Shown piece after piece: positions 16,269 through 25,592 of a stretch of DNA of 55,644 nt. Numbering within the stretch: position 1 is the first letter of the stretch; each line of letters begins with the position of its first letter. Origin of the DNA: Halobacteroidaceae bacterium (GTDB lineage: Bacteria > Bacillota > Halanaerobiia > B1SED10-174). A program made the position numbers and the translations under genes. The stretch is from positions 1 to 55,644 of the forward strand of contig PWGV01000094.1 in the NCBI GenBank assembly GCA_003554585.1, written 5' to 3'. Under the pieces are notes generated by a model that saw only the letters and a list, made by a program, of their open reading frames with translations, was not told where the DNA came from and did no database searches.

Positions 16269-17117
16269 AAAATTCTCCAGCAACTCCGGCCAGCAGTAAA
16301 TCCTTTCCCGGGGATCGTAAATCTCTTCCCGGGAAAGTTCGGGAAATTCCTCGGCAAAGATCCGCCTTTCCTTGCGGTAAAAAATTCCAGTGGGGATTTT
16401 TTCTCCCCATTCCCGGGCTTTTTCTAATGCCTTTTCCCAGCTTTCGGAGTTATGGTCTTCTCCCAGCTGATAAACCCTTTCCTTGTACCACTGAAAAGTG
16501 TTTATTTTGTTAAAAGTTACGCATGGTTGAAGGATATCCAGAAAAGCAAGGCCCCTGTGCTGGATGGCCTGTTGCATCATTTCCTTTAAATGTTTCCTGT
16601 TCCCGGCGAAGGAACGGGCCACGAAAGTCGCTCCCCCTGCAAGGGCTAACAGCAAGGGGTTGAGCGGCAGATTTTTTACTCCCTTAACCTGAACCCCGGT
16701 TTTCATCCCCATTTCCGAAGTGGGGGAAGCCTGACCCTTGGTCAATCCATAAACCTGGTTGTTGTGGACAAATAAGGCCAGGTTGGGGTTACGCCGAAAA
16801 GCATGTAAAAAGTGGTTGCCTCCTTCTCCATAAATATCCCCGTCTCCGGATTCAACAATTATCTTTAAATCCTTCCTGATTGCAGCTAAAGACGTTCCCA
16901 CAGGGATGGCTCTCCCATGCAACCCATTAAATCCATTAATTTTTAGATAGTGAGGCAATTTGGCTGCTTGGCCGATCCCGCTGGCTATCAAGACCTGGTG
17001 AGGTTCAAGATTTAATTCCGCAAGTGCTTCTTGCAGGGTCGTCCTGATTGAAAAGTTTCCACAACCGGGACACCAGGCAATTTCTTCTTTGTTTTGATAG
17101 GCTTTTTTATCAACCAC
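16263..17117 (-). CDS. korB: 2-oxoacid:ferredoxin oxidoreductase, beta subunit
   Basis: The beta subunit binds thiamine diphosphate and helps bind the Fe-S cluster for oxidative decarboxylation of a 2-oxoacid (2-oxoglutarate or similar) to the acyl-CoA with ferredoxin as acceptor. Visible motifs are AWCPGCGNFSIR with two Fe-S cysteines, the TDP-Mg motif ESGDGDIYGEGGNHF and NNQVYGLTKGQASPTS. The length of 284 residues is typical of KorB/PorB. It begins GTG at 17117 with AAGGAGG upstream and overlaps korA by 8 bp. Which 2-oxoacid is used cannot be told from sequence by eye, so the kor name is tentative. Confidence 0.87.
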   Translation of the reverse strand: MVDKKAYQNKEEIAWCPGCGNFSIRTTLQEALAELNLEPHQVLIASGIGQAAKLPHYLKINGFNGLHGRAIPVGTSLAAIRKDLKIIVESGDGDIYGEGGNHFLHAFRRNPNLALFVHNNQVYGLTKGQASPTSEMGMKTGVQVKGVKNLPLNPLLLALAGGATFVARSFAGNRKHLKEMMQQAIQHRGLAFLDILQPCVTFNKINTFQWYKERVYQLGEDHNSESWEKALEKAREWGEKIPTGIFYRKERRIFAEEFPELSREEIYDPRERIYCWPELLENFK

Positions 17118-18804
17118 GGCTTGCCACCTCCTTCTTAATACGCCGTTTTAATTCATCGGCATTAAAGGGCCGGCCGTCATACTTTCCAATGAAGATTTCT
17201 GGTTTTCCCAGACCTTCCTTTTGCAGCAGTGAACCCAATTGGCTGGAATAATTATTCTCCACTAAAATCCAGCCTTTCCCCCTTAGATTTTCTTTCCACT
17301 CCCCTTTAGGAAGGGGCCAGATATCGGAAAAGGAATAATGCCCGAGTTTCATTCCCTCCGCTGTCAGAGCCACCCGCGCTTCTTCTACCGGCCCATAGGT
17401 TGAACCCCAGCTAACCAAAATAAAATCGGTTTGGTCGGGGTCAGGCCCATGGTAAAGAGGAGGTTCGGTTTCCTCGCTAATTTTTTCCATGCGCTGCATT
17501 CTCTTTTCCACCATTTGGGCCCGGGTTGGCGCATCTTCAATAATATTCCCGGCCTCATTATGTTCATCGCTGTCAGCAAGGACAACCTGGCCTTTTTCTC
17601 CGGGAATCAGGCGGGGGGAAATGCCATCTTCAGTAAACCTGTAGCGCAAGTAGGGGGTGTCTTCCTGGTAATCTTTAATAAGCTTACCCCGGTTGATCTG
17701 AACTGCTTCTGGGTCAAATTCAGCCACAGTTTGTTCAGAGTCTCCTAAAAATTGGTCGCTTAAAATTATTACGGGAACCTGGTATTTATCGGCAAGATTA
17801 AAAGCCCTAACCGTCTTGTTAAAAGCGTTTGCCACATCCCGGGGAGCCAGGACAATACGGGGAAATTCTCCCTGAGAAGCATGAATTACAAATTCCAGGT
17901 CACCCTGTTCAGTCCTGGTTGGTAAACCCGTAGCAGGTCCAGGCCTTTGAGCATTTAGAATAACCAGGGGAGTTTCAGTAATTCCTGCTAATCCCAGCCC
18001 CTCAACCATCAGGGAAAAACCCCCACCGGAAGTTCCGGTCATGGCTCGAACTCCACCGAAAGAAGCACCTAAAGCCATATTTATCGCTGCAATCTCATCT
18101 TCAGCCTGCTCCACCAATATGTTAAAGCGCTCACCGTGTTGAGCCAGAAAATTCAAAACACCAGTTGAAGGAGTCATGGGGTAGGCAGAATAAAATTGGA
18201 CTCCTGCGACCAGAGCTCCCAGGCCAATAGCATTATTGCCGTTGATCAACTTGGTCCCCTTCAACCCTTCCGCTGGCTTTACTGAAAATGTTTCCTCTCC
18301 CTGCTCATGCCCCCATTGGAGAGCCTCTATATTTTTTTCTAGAATTTCTCCGGAGAATTTCTCAGAGAGGATATTCTTCAGGGCATCCGGGGAGAGTCCA
18401 AGAAGGCTGTGAATAAACCCCAGGGCAATGACCCCTGCTATCCGCTTGTCTCCAATTTCTTCTGCTTTTTTGCTCAGAGGTAGACCTTTTCTTGTTTCTT
18501 TTTCTCCCTTAGGAGTAAAATCCTCTTCGTCATACACCAGCATTCCGTTTTCTCCCTCGGCGTTTTTGTGCAGTTCCCATGTTTCTTCATTGAGAGCGAG
18601 AAGAATATCTACCTTCTCCGTTCCCCCCTGCAGTGGTTCGGGTCCAAAACGGATATCAGAAAAATTGTGGCCACCTCTTATCCTGGACATGTAGTCCTTG
18701 CAGGTAAAAACATGGTAGCCCATCCGCAATAGGGCTTTTGCAAGCAGACTTCCAATTGTATTCATTCCCTGCCCTGCCTGTCCACCAATACGAATATTAA
18801 ACAA
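17110..18804 (-). CDS. korA: 2-oxoacid:ferredoxin oxidoreductase, fused gamma-alpha subunit
   Basis: The 564-residue protein starts with a gamma domain (MFNIRIGGQAGQGMNTIG, residues 1 to about 180) fused to an alpha (pyrimidine-binding) domain that begins near NGNNAIGLGALVAGVQFYSA. The alpha part contains YPMTPSTGVL, VEQAEDEIAAINMALGAS and MTGTSGGGFSLM, the conserved 2-oxoacid-binding region. This fused layout is common in 2-oxoglutarate and other two-subunit ferredoxin oxidoreductases. No separate delta (2[4Fe-4S] ferredoxin) subunit gene is adjacent. The start is TTG at 18804 behind AAAGGGGTG. It forms a two-gene operon with korB and lies 20 bp after tex. Confidence 0.88.
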   Translation of the reverse strand: MFNIRIGGQAGQGMNTIGSLLAKALLRMGYHVFTCKDYMSRIRGGHNFSDIRFGPEPLQGGTEKVDILLALNEETWELHKNAEGENGMLVYDEEDFTPKGEKETRKGLPLSKKAEEIGDKRIAGVIALGFIHSLLGLSPDALKNILSEKFSGEILEKNIEALQWGHEQGEETFSVKPAEGLKGTKLINGNNAIGLGALVAGVQFYSAYPMTPSTGVLNFLAQHGERFNILVEQAEDEIAAINMALGASFGGVRAMTGTSGGGFSLMVEGLGLAGITETPLVILNAQRPGPATGLPTRTEQGDLEFVIHASQGEFPRIVLAPRDVANAFNKTVRAFNLADKYQVPVIILSDQFLGDSEQTVAEFDPEAVQINRGKLIKDYQEDTPYLRYRFTEDGISPRLIPGEKGQVVLADSDEHNEAGNIIEDAPTRAQMVEKRMQRMEKISEETEPPLYHGPDPDQTDFILVSWGSTYGPVEEARVALTAEGMKLGHYSFSDIWPLPKGEWKENLRGKGWILVENNYSSQLGSLLQKEGLGKPEIFIGKYDGRPFNADELKRRIKKEVASRG

Positions 18805-18824
18805 CCTGTTTCACCCCTTTTCTA

Positions 18825-21002
18825 TTACTTTTCCTTGGGAAGCACCATGGTCAGTCCAATTCTCTTCCGTTCCAGATCAACTCCTTTTACCATAACCTCC
18901 ACCACATCGCCCACTGAAACTATTTCCATTGGATCACGTACAAAACGCTCACTCATTTCCGAAATATGGACCAGCCCATCCTCTTTAACCCCGATATCGA
19001 CAAAGGCACCGAAGTCAACCACATTCCGGACGGTTCCTTTCAAAATCATTCCCTCTTCCAGGTCTTCAATAGACAAAACATTGGTCCGGAAAATTGGCTT
19101 GGGTAAATCCTCCCGAGGATCCCGCCCGGGACGAGAGAGAGAATCAATTATATCCCGCAAAGTTGGCAGACCAGTGTTTAACTCTTCAACCAGGGTTGCA
19201 GGATTAATATTTTTTAATTCTTCCCTTAATTGATTGACCTTGTCTTTAGCTTCCAGGTCTTCCGGACTGAACCCAATTTTATGGAGTATTTTTTCAGCTA
19301 CAGAGTAGGATTCTGGGTGGATTGGAGTCCTGGCCAGCGGGTCCCGGGAACTATAGATCCGCAGAAATCCCGCCGCTTGCTGAAATGTTTTATCTCCAAA
19401 ACCTTTAACATCCAGGAGATCTTCTCTGGCATGAAAAATTCCATTCTCTTCTCGAGCCTTTACCACAGCCCCTGCAACCCTGCTGTTCATCCCCGAAACA
19501 TAACTCAATAGGGCGGGAGAGGCTGTATTGAGATCTACCCCAACGTGGTTTACACAGGATTCTACTACCTGCTCCAGCTTTTCCTTCAACTTGGAACCCG
19601 TGACATCATGCTGGTACATCCCCACACCCAGGGATTTGGGATCTATTTTTACCAGTTCAGCCAGGGGATCCTGGAGTCGGCGAGCAATGGACACTGCTCC
19701 CCGCATGGAAACATCCATTCCGGGGAGTTCTTTTTTCGCCAGAGGAGAGGCAGAATAAACACTAGCTCCTGCTTCATCAACCACGATATATTTCAGTTCA
19801 TTTTTGCTTTCCTCGATAACCTCAACTGCCAGCTTTTCCGTTTCCCGGCAGGCCGTTCCATTGCCGATTGCAATTATATCAACTGCATGGGTTTCAACGA
19901 GATCAACCAGGACCCGTAAACCTAATTCCCATTTATTCTGGGGAGCATGGGGGTAAATTGTCTCTGTGGCCAGAACCCGGCCTGTTTCATCCACGATCAC
20001 AAGCTTGGATCCTGTCCGAAACGCCGGATCTATCCCCATTATTTTGGTCCCGCTGACCGGAGGTTGCAATAAGAGTTTTTTCAGGTTGGAGGCAAATATA
20101 GTAATTGCATGTTCTTCCGCTTTGTCCCAGATATCATTCCTGATTTCTCGCTCCACCGCGGGCTGGATTAACCGCTTGTAACCGTCTTCTATAGCTTCTT
20201 CAATATGCTCCAGACCAAAAAATTCTTTGTTTTCAATAAACTTCCTTCCCAGAAGGCCAATAATTTCTTCCTGGGGAACTTCCAGGTTCACCTTTAGAAA
20301 ATCTTCCCTCTCACCCCTGCTCAAGGCAAGCACCCGGTGGGGAGGCAATTTTTTTACCGGTTCCCTGTAATCGTAATACATTTCATAGGGGGAATGTTCT
20401 TCGGTCTGCCCCCGGGAAACAATAACCCCTTTTTCCCAGCTAATTTTCCGGGCCAGTGCTCTGGCCTCAGGAGCATCTGCTACCCATTCCGCGATAATAT
20501 CTCGGGCTCCCTGCCAGACCTGGGGGATTTCAACTAATTCTTTTTCTTCATCAAGGTATTTCTCCGCTTCCAGGTCAGGTTCATCAAGATCATCCTTTTG
20601 AGAAAAAATCAACTGGGCCAGGGGTTCAAGGCCTTTTTCCTTGGCCTTGGTAGCCCGGGTCCTTCGTTTGGGCCTGAAGGGACGATACAAATCTTCAAGT
20701 TCCTGCATTTTGGTTGCCAGTTTTATTTTTTCCTCTAATTCAGGAGTTAATTTTTCCTGTTCTGCAATTAACCTGAGCACCTCTTCCTTGCGCTGCATCA
20801 GGTTACGCAGGTAATTAAGTCTTTCTTCAATTTTACGCAAGACTTCTTCATCGAGGTCTCCCGTTGCTTCTTTCCGATAGCGTGAAATAAAGGGGATGGT
20901 ATTGCCCCCATCGAGCAGTTCAACTGTCCTACGAACCTGTTCCAGTCCCAATCCCAATCCCAGTTCCTGACTGATTACTTTTACAATCTGTTGTTCATCC
21001 AT
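18825..21002 (-). CDS. tex: Tex-family RNA-binding transcription accessory protein
   Basis: Tex proteins bind nucleic acid and influence transcription elongation and stress resistance. Domain order here: an N-terminal helical Tex domain (TIPFISRYRKEATGDLDEE), a central YqgF-like RNase H fold (IMGIDPAFRTGSKLVIVDETG), a helix-hairpin-helix region (GVDLNTASPALLSYVSG ... FHAREDLLDVKGFGDKTFQQ) and a C-terminal S1 RNA-binding domain (GTVRNVVDFGAFVDIGVKED). At about 725 residues it is full length. The start is placed at the ATG at 21002, 11 nt after GGAGGAGG, rather than the upstream in-frame TTG at 21038, because Tex proteins begin near MDEQQIVK. Confidence 0.94.
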   Translation of the reverse strand: MDEQQIVKVISQELGLGLGLEQVRRTVELLDGGNTIPFISRYRKEATGDLDEEVLRKIEERLNYLRNLMQRKEEVLRLIAEQEKLTPELEEKIKLATKMQELEDLYRPFRPKRRTRATKAKEKGLEPLAQLIFSQKDDLDEPDLEAEKYLDEEKELVEIPQVWQGARDIIAEWVADAPEARALARKISWEKGVIVSRGQTEEHSPYEMYYDYREPVKKLPPHRVLALSRGEREDFLKVNLEVPQEEIIGLLGRKFIENKEFFGLEHIEEAIEDGYKRLIQPAVEREIRNDIWDKAEEHAITIFASNLKKLLLQPPVSGTKIMGIDPAFRTGSKLVIVDETGRVLATETIYPHAPQNKWELGLRVLVDLVETHAVDIIAIGNGTACRETEKLAVEVIEESKNELKYIVVDEAGASVYSASPLAKKELPGMDVSMRGAVSIARRLQDPLAELVKIDPKSLGVGMYQHDVTGSKLKEKLEQVVESCVNHVGVDLNTASPALLSYVSGMNSRVAGAVVKAREENGIFHAREDLLDVKGFGDKTFQQAAGFLRIYSSRDPLARTPIHPESYSVAEKILHKIGFSPEDLEAKDKVNQLREELKNINPATLVEELNTGLPTLRDIIDSLSRPGRDPREDLPKPIFRTNVLSIEDLEEGMILKGTVRNVVDFGAFVDIGVKEDGLVHISEMSERFVRDPMEIVSVGDVVEVMVKGVDLERKRIGLTMVLPKEK

Positions 21003-21034
21003 GAAATTTTCAACCTCCTCCAGGCCTACAGAGT

Positions 21035-22420
21035 TCAATTATTATTTCCAAACAGGTGAAAAAAATTAACTTCCAGATCTAAAGCAGATTCATCAACCTC
21101 AAATTTTTGAAAGGAAAGACCCGGCCGGTTTTCATGAAAAAGGAAAAACCGATAAGTCCCCGCTGGAATATCCTCAGCCCGAAAAGAACCATCCTTGCCT
21201 ATCTTCATTTTAAAGAAGTTATGATGATCTTCCACGCTGCTGATTAACATGGTGCTGCCCTGGGGATCATCATCGGTGAAAAAAGTCTGTATTTTTCCCC
21301 CGATGGTAAAAGTTTCCTTTAAAGAAAATTGATAGGCTTCTTCCCTGCCATCCACTGGCTGGTAGGGAGGGAAAAAAGAAATTCCTTCTTTTTGCTGTGG
21401 TTCAATTATTTCCCCGAACTCATAATTTCCAGAACTTTGAAAGAAACCCTGTTGATCTGTAATTACCGTTTCCGAGCCTAACTTCACCTCTATACCTTCG
21501 GGGGCCTCCCCGTTTTCCCCTTTGATCCTTCCGGAAACGGGGAATTTTCTCCCGAGCACTAAACTCTCCAGGCCAGAAATAATAGAGGAAATAAGCTCCT
21601 TGTTTTGAAAAAGGCCCTGATGATAAACACCTTCCACCGGAGGAAAATTATGTGCCCCCTCGAGGCTCGAACTGAAGTTAGAGACAATCCCATCCCCGGG
21701 AACCCGCAGGGATGATATTAACTGGTAATAAGCTTCTCCTACATAGGAAAAGAAGTTGCGAGAAACGCTGGGGTCCAGCCTCCCGGAAAAGGTGTAGTAG
21801 CGATTAGCATAACGTTCTTCTGCATTCAAAGCCTGTAGATAACTATCCTCTTCTTTTTCAATGAAACCAAACCTTTCCATCAAACAGGGAGTTCCCCGCA
21901 TATCCTGGATTGCTGGGCCAAGCCCCAGATTATCGGCAGTAAAAAGGACTGGTATACCCTTGTGAGGGGTCCCGAGGGTGAAAAGCGCTCCAACCCTGTC
22001 CGCTCCCTGCAAATAATTAATATAATGGCGGACAATAAGTCCGCCCATACTGTGGGCAATAACAATCAATTCTTTTTCTTCAAGACCAAATCTTTCAATT
22101 TCCAGGGCCAGGTTTTCGGCAAGTCCTGCAATATCATCAAAATAGGGCTGGTAAAGAAAAACATACAATTCTGTTTTTTCCGCAAGTTCTTCGTTCTGAG
22201 TTATCGCCCGGGCCATTTGATTCCAGTTTTCAACGGGAATGGTCCGTAAAAGTCCATCGGTTAAAACCCCCGGTAGAAAACCATGGACCAGCAAAATTTT
22301 GGTGTCCCCGCTTCCACCAGCAAGTCCAGTCAAATCTTCCCAGTGGTGGAGTTCGGCACTTCCAATGGCCGTAGAACCAAAAGAAAAAAGGATTATTATT
22401 ACCAGCACAAACTTAACCAT
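21035..22420 (-). CDS. Secreted lipase-like alpha/beta hydrolase with C-terminal beta-sandwich domains
   Basis: The 461-residue protein has a signal peptide (hydrophobic residues 4-20, likely cleavage near AIGSA). The alpha/beta hydrolase domain shows the oxyanion segment ILLVHGFLPG (42-51), the nucleophile elbow IAHSMGG with Ser124, TLGTPHKG (148-155), and later VPGDGIVSN and the candidate catalytic His in PPVEGVYHQG. From about residue 295 two beta-sandwich repeats follow (VSGRIKGENG ... VITDQQGFFQ; GGKIQTFFTDD ... FRAEDIPAGTYRF) of the carboxypeptidase-regulatory/Cna-B-like type. It is probably an exported lipase or esterase; the substrate is unknown. A GGGAGG site precedes the ATG. The stop codon lies 32 bp before tex and the start lies 11 bp after the antiporter gene. 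Confidence 0.8.
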   Translation of the reverse strand: MVKFVLVIIILFSFGSTAIGSAELHHWEDLTGLAGGSGDTKILLVHGFLPGVLTDGLLRTIPVENWNQMARAITQNEELAEKTELYVFLYQPYFDDIAGLAENLALEIERFGLEEKELIVIAHSMGGLIVRHYINYLQGADRVGALFTLGTPHKGIPVLFTADNLGLGPAIQDMRGTPCLMERFGFIEKEEDSYLQALNAEERYANRYYTFSGRLDPSVSRNFFSYVGEAYYQLISSLRVPGDGIVSNFSSSLEGAHNFPPVEGVYHQGLFQNKELISSIISGLESLVLGRKFPVSGRIKGENGEAPEGIEVKLGSETVITDQQGFFQSSGNYEFGEIIEPQQKEGISFFPPYQPVDGREEAYQFSLKETFTIGGKIQTFFTDDDPQGSTMLISSVEDHHNFFKMKIGKDGSFRAEDIPAGTYRFFLFHENRPGLSFQKFEVDESALDLEVNFFHLFGNNN

Positions 22421-22431
22421 TTCTTTCCTCC

Positions 22432-23397
22432 CTAGCCCATTAAGTACCCCGCTTGATAGGCTCCGATTATGTAGGTAAAATAAAATAATATTAAAACCAG
22501 ACCTTCCCGGCGAGTAATTTTAGAATGGGTAAATCCCATGTACAAAAGCATTACAACAAATAAAAGCATTGCCAAAAGGCTGAGGAGGTCCCCCAAACCC
22601 CCGAGAGCAAAAGGGTTAATCGTGGCAGCAATTCCGGACACCCATGTAAGCCCAAGTATATTTGCCCCAACAACATTACCCAGAGAAAGGTCAACAACTT
22701 TTTTCCGCATTGAAACCACTGCCGTTGTCAATTCAGGGAGGGATGTCCCTATAGCGATTATAGTAAGACCTACAAATAAGGCCGAAAGATTAAAGTACTC
22801 AGCAATTTCCAGGCTTGAATTTACCAGAAGGCGGCTGCCCCCAACAACCATTGCCGCTCCAAAAATAAAAAACAAAAAATTGCGTTGAGAAGTTCCGCAA
22901 TTTTCCAGAGCCTCCGGCTCTGCTTCTGCCTTCTCCCCTTTATTATTTAAACGGTAATTTCGGATTAGATCGCCTGCAAGGTAAACCGCTCCGGTTAGGA
23001 GTAAAACCACCCCTCCCCATCGCGGAACAAACCCATCAAGGATTAATAAGCTTAAAAGGATAGCTGAACCCAGCATTACCCAGGCAGAAATAATAAAATC
23101 GCGGCGCCTTACTAAAACCACACCCACGATGGCAGTAAAACCAACAATGAGCCCACTGTTAGCAATCACTGAACCAACGGCGTTGCCAATTGCTAACTGG
23201 GGATTCCCCTGGAAACTTGCTGTTGCCGTTACCAGCAATTCAGGTAATGTTGTAGCCAGGCTGACCAGGGTTCCTCCAATAATCATCCTTGGGATCCGGA
23301 AAATACGGGCAAGATTAACACTCGAACTAACGAAGTAATCTCCGCCTTTTATTAATAGGCCAAGCCCGATTAAAAACCAGAATACCGTCTGTACCAT
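22432..23397 (-). CDS. Calcium/sodium antiporter (CaCA family, YrbG-like)
   Basis: The integral membrane exchanger has about ten segments and two inverted alpha repeats: GGTLVSLATTLPELLVTATA with AIGNAVGSVIANSGLIVG in the first half, and IIAIGTSLPELTTAVVS with LGNVVGANILGL in the second. Those acidic G(T/S)SLPE and GN..G(S/A)N motifs bind Ca2+ and Na+. The length of about 321 residues is right for YrbG. The ATG at 23397 has GGAG 8 nt upstream, better placed than the in-frame GTG at 23403. It follows a membrane-anchored hypothetical gene closely and probably shares its transcript. Family secure; ion selectivity inferred. Confidence 0.9.
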   Translation of the reverse strand: MVQTVFWFLIGLGLLIKGGDYFVSSSVNLARIFRIPRMIIGGTLVSLATTLPELLVTATASFQGNPQLAIGNAVGSVIANSGLIVGFTAIVGVVLVRRRDFIISAWVMLGSAILLSLLILDGFVPRWGGVVLLLTGAVYLAGDLIRNYRLNNKGEKAEAEPEALENCGTSQRNFLFFIFGAAMVVGGSRLLVNSSLEIAEYFNLSALFVGLTIIAIGTSLPELTTAVVSMRKKVVDLSLGNVVGANILGLTWVSGIAATINPFALGGLGDLLSLLAMLLFVVMLLYMGFTHSKITRREGLVLILFYFTYIIGAYQAGYLMG

Positions 23398-23418
23398 CCC
23401 CACTGCTCCTCTTTTGGT

Positions 23419-24138
23419 TTATTCTTCGGTAATTATTTCCTGTAAGAAACTACCCAGGTTGTCCGCATCCCTGTAATGCCAGTGTCCTCCCCAGAAAGAA
23501 AATATCAGTCCATTATCCGACTGCAGGTGAATTTCTCCTTCTGGGATAGTAATTTGAAATTCGGTTTTCTCTGGAGAAGGGGGACGCCCCTCTCTTCCAT
23601 TCTCCAAATCATTAAGTCTGTCCAGGACAAGGTCAGTCTCATCCCTGGAAAGAACCATCTCCTCTCCAGTTACCGGCTCCAAAACCTTCAGGTACTCTGC
23701 ATCCACGAGCAAAGATAGTAACGATCTCCTGCTTTGCATTACCTTTTCACAGTAAACAAAAAAGTCCCTCATATCCTGCTTTCTTTCTTCCCCGTCAACA
23801 ATTAAACGATCCGGGAAAACTACAAAGCGCCCCTTTTGTCTTAATATATTCTGGCCTTCGGAAAAATAAATCTCAAAAAAATATTCTTTATTATCCGATT
23901 GAATTTCCTCTTCCCGTCCTCGTTCTGCGTAATAGCTGGCTCGTTCCCAGAGGGGTTCAACAAATTCAACACTTTCTTCAAAAACAACAAGCCTTGCTCC
24001 CCTTCTCTCTTCTGAAACCATGTGCATGCTAAAAGCCTGGGGAACATAACCCGAATCCCTGATTACCACAAAAATAATTATTACTATTATGATCGATAGA
24101 TAAAAAACCCACTTGGTTCTTTTTGATTTAAAAAACAT
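23419..24138 (-). CDS. Membrane-anchored hypothetical protein
   Basis: The 239-residue protein has one N-terminal membrane segment (residues 10-26, YLSIIIVIIIFVVI) and a charged extracytoplasmic domain. That domain contains paired beta-strand stretches (ITIPEGEIHLQSDNGLIFSFWGGHWHYRD near the C-terminus) and many Glu/Arg residues. I do not recognise the family. It sits 12 bp after a 48-codon membrane microprotein gene and 21 bp before the CaCA antiporter, all in one direction, so an envelope role linked to that antiporter is possible but not shown. A GGGAAGG ribosome site precedes the ATG. Confidence 0.65.
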   Translation of the reverse strand: MFFKSKRTKWVFYLSIIIVIIIFVVIRDSGYVPQAFSMHMVSEERRGARLVVFEESVEFVEPLWERASYYAERGREEEIQSDNKEYFFEIYFSEGQNILRQKGRFVVFPDRLIVDGEERKQDMRDFFVYCEKVMQSRRSLLSLLVDAEYLKVLEPVTGEEMVLSRDETDLVLDRLNDLENGREGRPPSPEKTEFQITIPEGEIHLQSDNGLIFSFWGGHWHYRDADNLGSFLQEIITEE

Positions 24139-24150
24139 AGCAAACCTTCC

Positions 24151-24297
24151 CTAACCCCGTATTCGAACAACAAAAAATAAAAGTAAAAACAGGATTACAA
24201 GCAAGAACAAACCAAATTTTATCCGGGCCAGAACATCTTTTGGTCTTTTACTCCTCTCTTCTTCAAATAACTGATGGTTATTATTAATTATTGACAT
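24151..24297 (-). CDS. 48-residue single-pass membrane microprotein
   Basis: A 49-codon frame starts ATG at 24297 with GGAGGAG at ideal distance. The first 27 residues are polar (Asn-rich MSIINNN, then EEERSKRPKDVLARIK); residues 28-43 are a dense Leu/Phe/Val helix; the end is basic (RIRG). The layout predicts one membrane helix with the N-terminus probably cytoplasmic. The stop at 24151 is 12 bp before the next gene, a second membrane-anchored unknown, so the pair look like one operon. No family recognised. Confidence 0.6.
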   Translation of the reverse strand: MSIINNNHQLFEEERSKRPKDVLARIKFGLFLLVILFLLLFFVVRIRG

Positions 24298-24533
24298 AAA
24301 ATCTCCTCCATCCATTCAAATTAGAACCTTTCCCTGCTGTTCACCAAAATCCCTTCTCTATCAGAAGACGAAATCCTCCCCGGCCCTTTTAACCAATAGT
24401 TTTCACTCTCCAAAACCACTTTCTTTATCAAGATATAATATAAAAGGAGGAAGGAAGGGAAAAAAGGGAAAATTAATAATTATATGGATAAACGATGACA
24501 GTTTTTTGATTTAATAAGAATAGGAGGCCCGGC
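24298..24533. other. Divergent intergenic region
   Basis: The region separates the minus-strand microprotein operon from the plus-strand AbrB-family gene and must hold both promoters. A plus-strand TATAAT occurs at 24434-24439 but has no recognisable -35. A purine-rich tract follows at 24441-24470. I see no repeat or structured element. Confidence 0.4.
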
Positions 24534-25592
24534 ATGTTCATTTTAGAACTGATGCTTCTCTATGGACTAGGTATGGTAGGAAGTTTACTGGGAAGAAAAG
24601 CGCGCCTTCCCGCAGCACCCGTGCTGGGAAGCCTGATATTTCTAACACTTCTTCGGTTAATCGAGGTCCCCCTTCCTAACCTACCCGAAGCAAGCGTTTT
24701 GATTATCCAGGTTGCCCTGGGGTTGATGGTTGGAGCCCGGTTCAATGAAGAAACCAGTCAACCCTTGAGCGGAATTACCAAACCTGCCTTTATCGTCTCT
24801 TCCTGGGCTCTTAGCCTGGCCTTCATTTCCGGTTACATTATCACTTGCCTGACCTCTCTTGACCTGAATACAGCAATACTTTCTTCCAGTGTAGGCGGTC
24901 TTCCTGAAATGACTGTTTTAGCAGTTGCAACTGATGCTGATCCTGTAGGGGTAATTTTCTTTCACATTACCAGGCTAATTGTCACTCTGATGCTTTTTCC
25001 AGTGGTACTAAAATGGTTAAAGATAAGATTCCCCGAACCTCCCCCGGCCCGGAATGAAATGAAAACTGAAAAAAAATCTCCTTACAAGGCCCAAAGGTCG
25101 CTAAGCTCAGCCTTATTCACCCTTGCCGGGGCCTCTTTAATAGGTTTTCTGAGCCACGCAGCCCAGATTCCGGCCGGGGGGCTTGTTGGCGCCATTATTT
25201 TCATGGTTGTATGCGGCCGGTTACGACTCCCGGTCTTTCACCCTCCCCACTACCTTTTTAATTGGTTTTTGATTGGCGTGGGAGTTATGATCGCTGACAG
25301 GGTTGATACAGCCAGCCTTGCCGCAATAGTTAGTATCCAGATTATAATTCCCCTTATTTTATCGATTATCCTGATAATCGGAAGCTCCCTTTTTATAGCC
25401 TTTCTCATCCACCGGTTGGCAGGCTGGGATCCGATCTCAGCCTACCTGGCAGCAGCCCCTGCAGGCTTTACCATAATGACTGCTCTTGCCCTGCAGGAAA
25501 ACCGTAATCCTGTTGCAATTTCCCTGATGCACCTGTCCCGTTTAATGGTACTCAAACTGATCCTTCCTTTTGTTTTTATGCTCCTTTACTAA
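24534..25592 (+). CDS. AbrB-family (AbrB duplication) integral membrane protein
   Basis: The 352-residue protein is polytopic, with an internally duplicated fold: GMVGSLLGRKARLPAAPVLGSLIF at the start and LIGFLSHAAQIPAGGLVGAIIFM in the second half, each followed by further helices. This is the AbrB duplication family, once labelled ammonia monooxygenase or AbrB regulator. Members are membrane proteins of unclear function; one was linked to regulation of aidB in E. coli. It has a clear AGGAGG site and is one of only a few plus-strand genes here. A hairpin directly after the stop codon is shared with the convergent nusB gene. Confidence 0.82.
   Translation: MFILELMLLYGLGMVGSLLGRKARLPAAPVLGSLIFLTLLRLIEVPLPNLPEASVLIIQVALGLMVGARFNEETSQPLSGITKPAFIVSSWALSLAFISGYIITCLTSLDLNTAILSSSVGGLPEMTVLAVATDADPVGVIFFHITRLIVTLMLFPVVLKWLKIRFPEPPPARNEMKTEKKSPYKAQRSLSSALFTLAGASLIGFLSHAAQIPAGGLVGAIIFMVVCGRLRLPVFHPPHYLFNWFLIGVGVMIADRVDTASLAAIVSIQIIIPLILSIILIIGSSLFIAFLIHRLAGWDPISAYLAAAPAGFTIMTALALQENRNPVAISLMHLSRLMVLKLILPFVFMLLY

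Noticed and set aside
24434-24439. Plus-strand TATAAT as promoter of the AbrB-family gene
   Set aside because: No -35 with useful match at 16-18 bp spacing, so I did not list it as a promoter.
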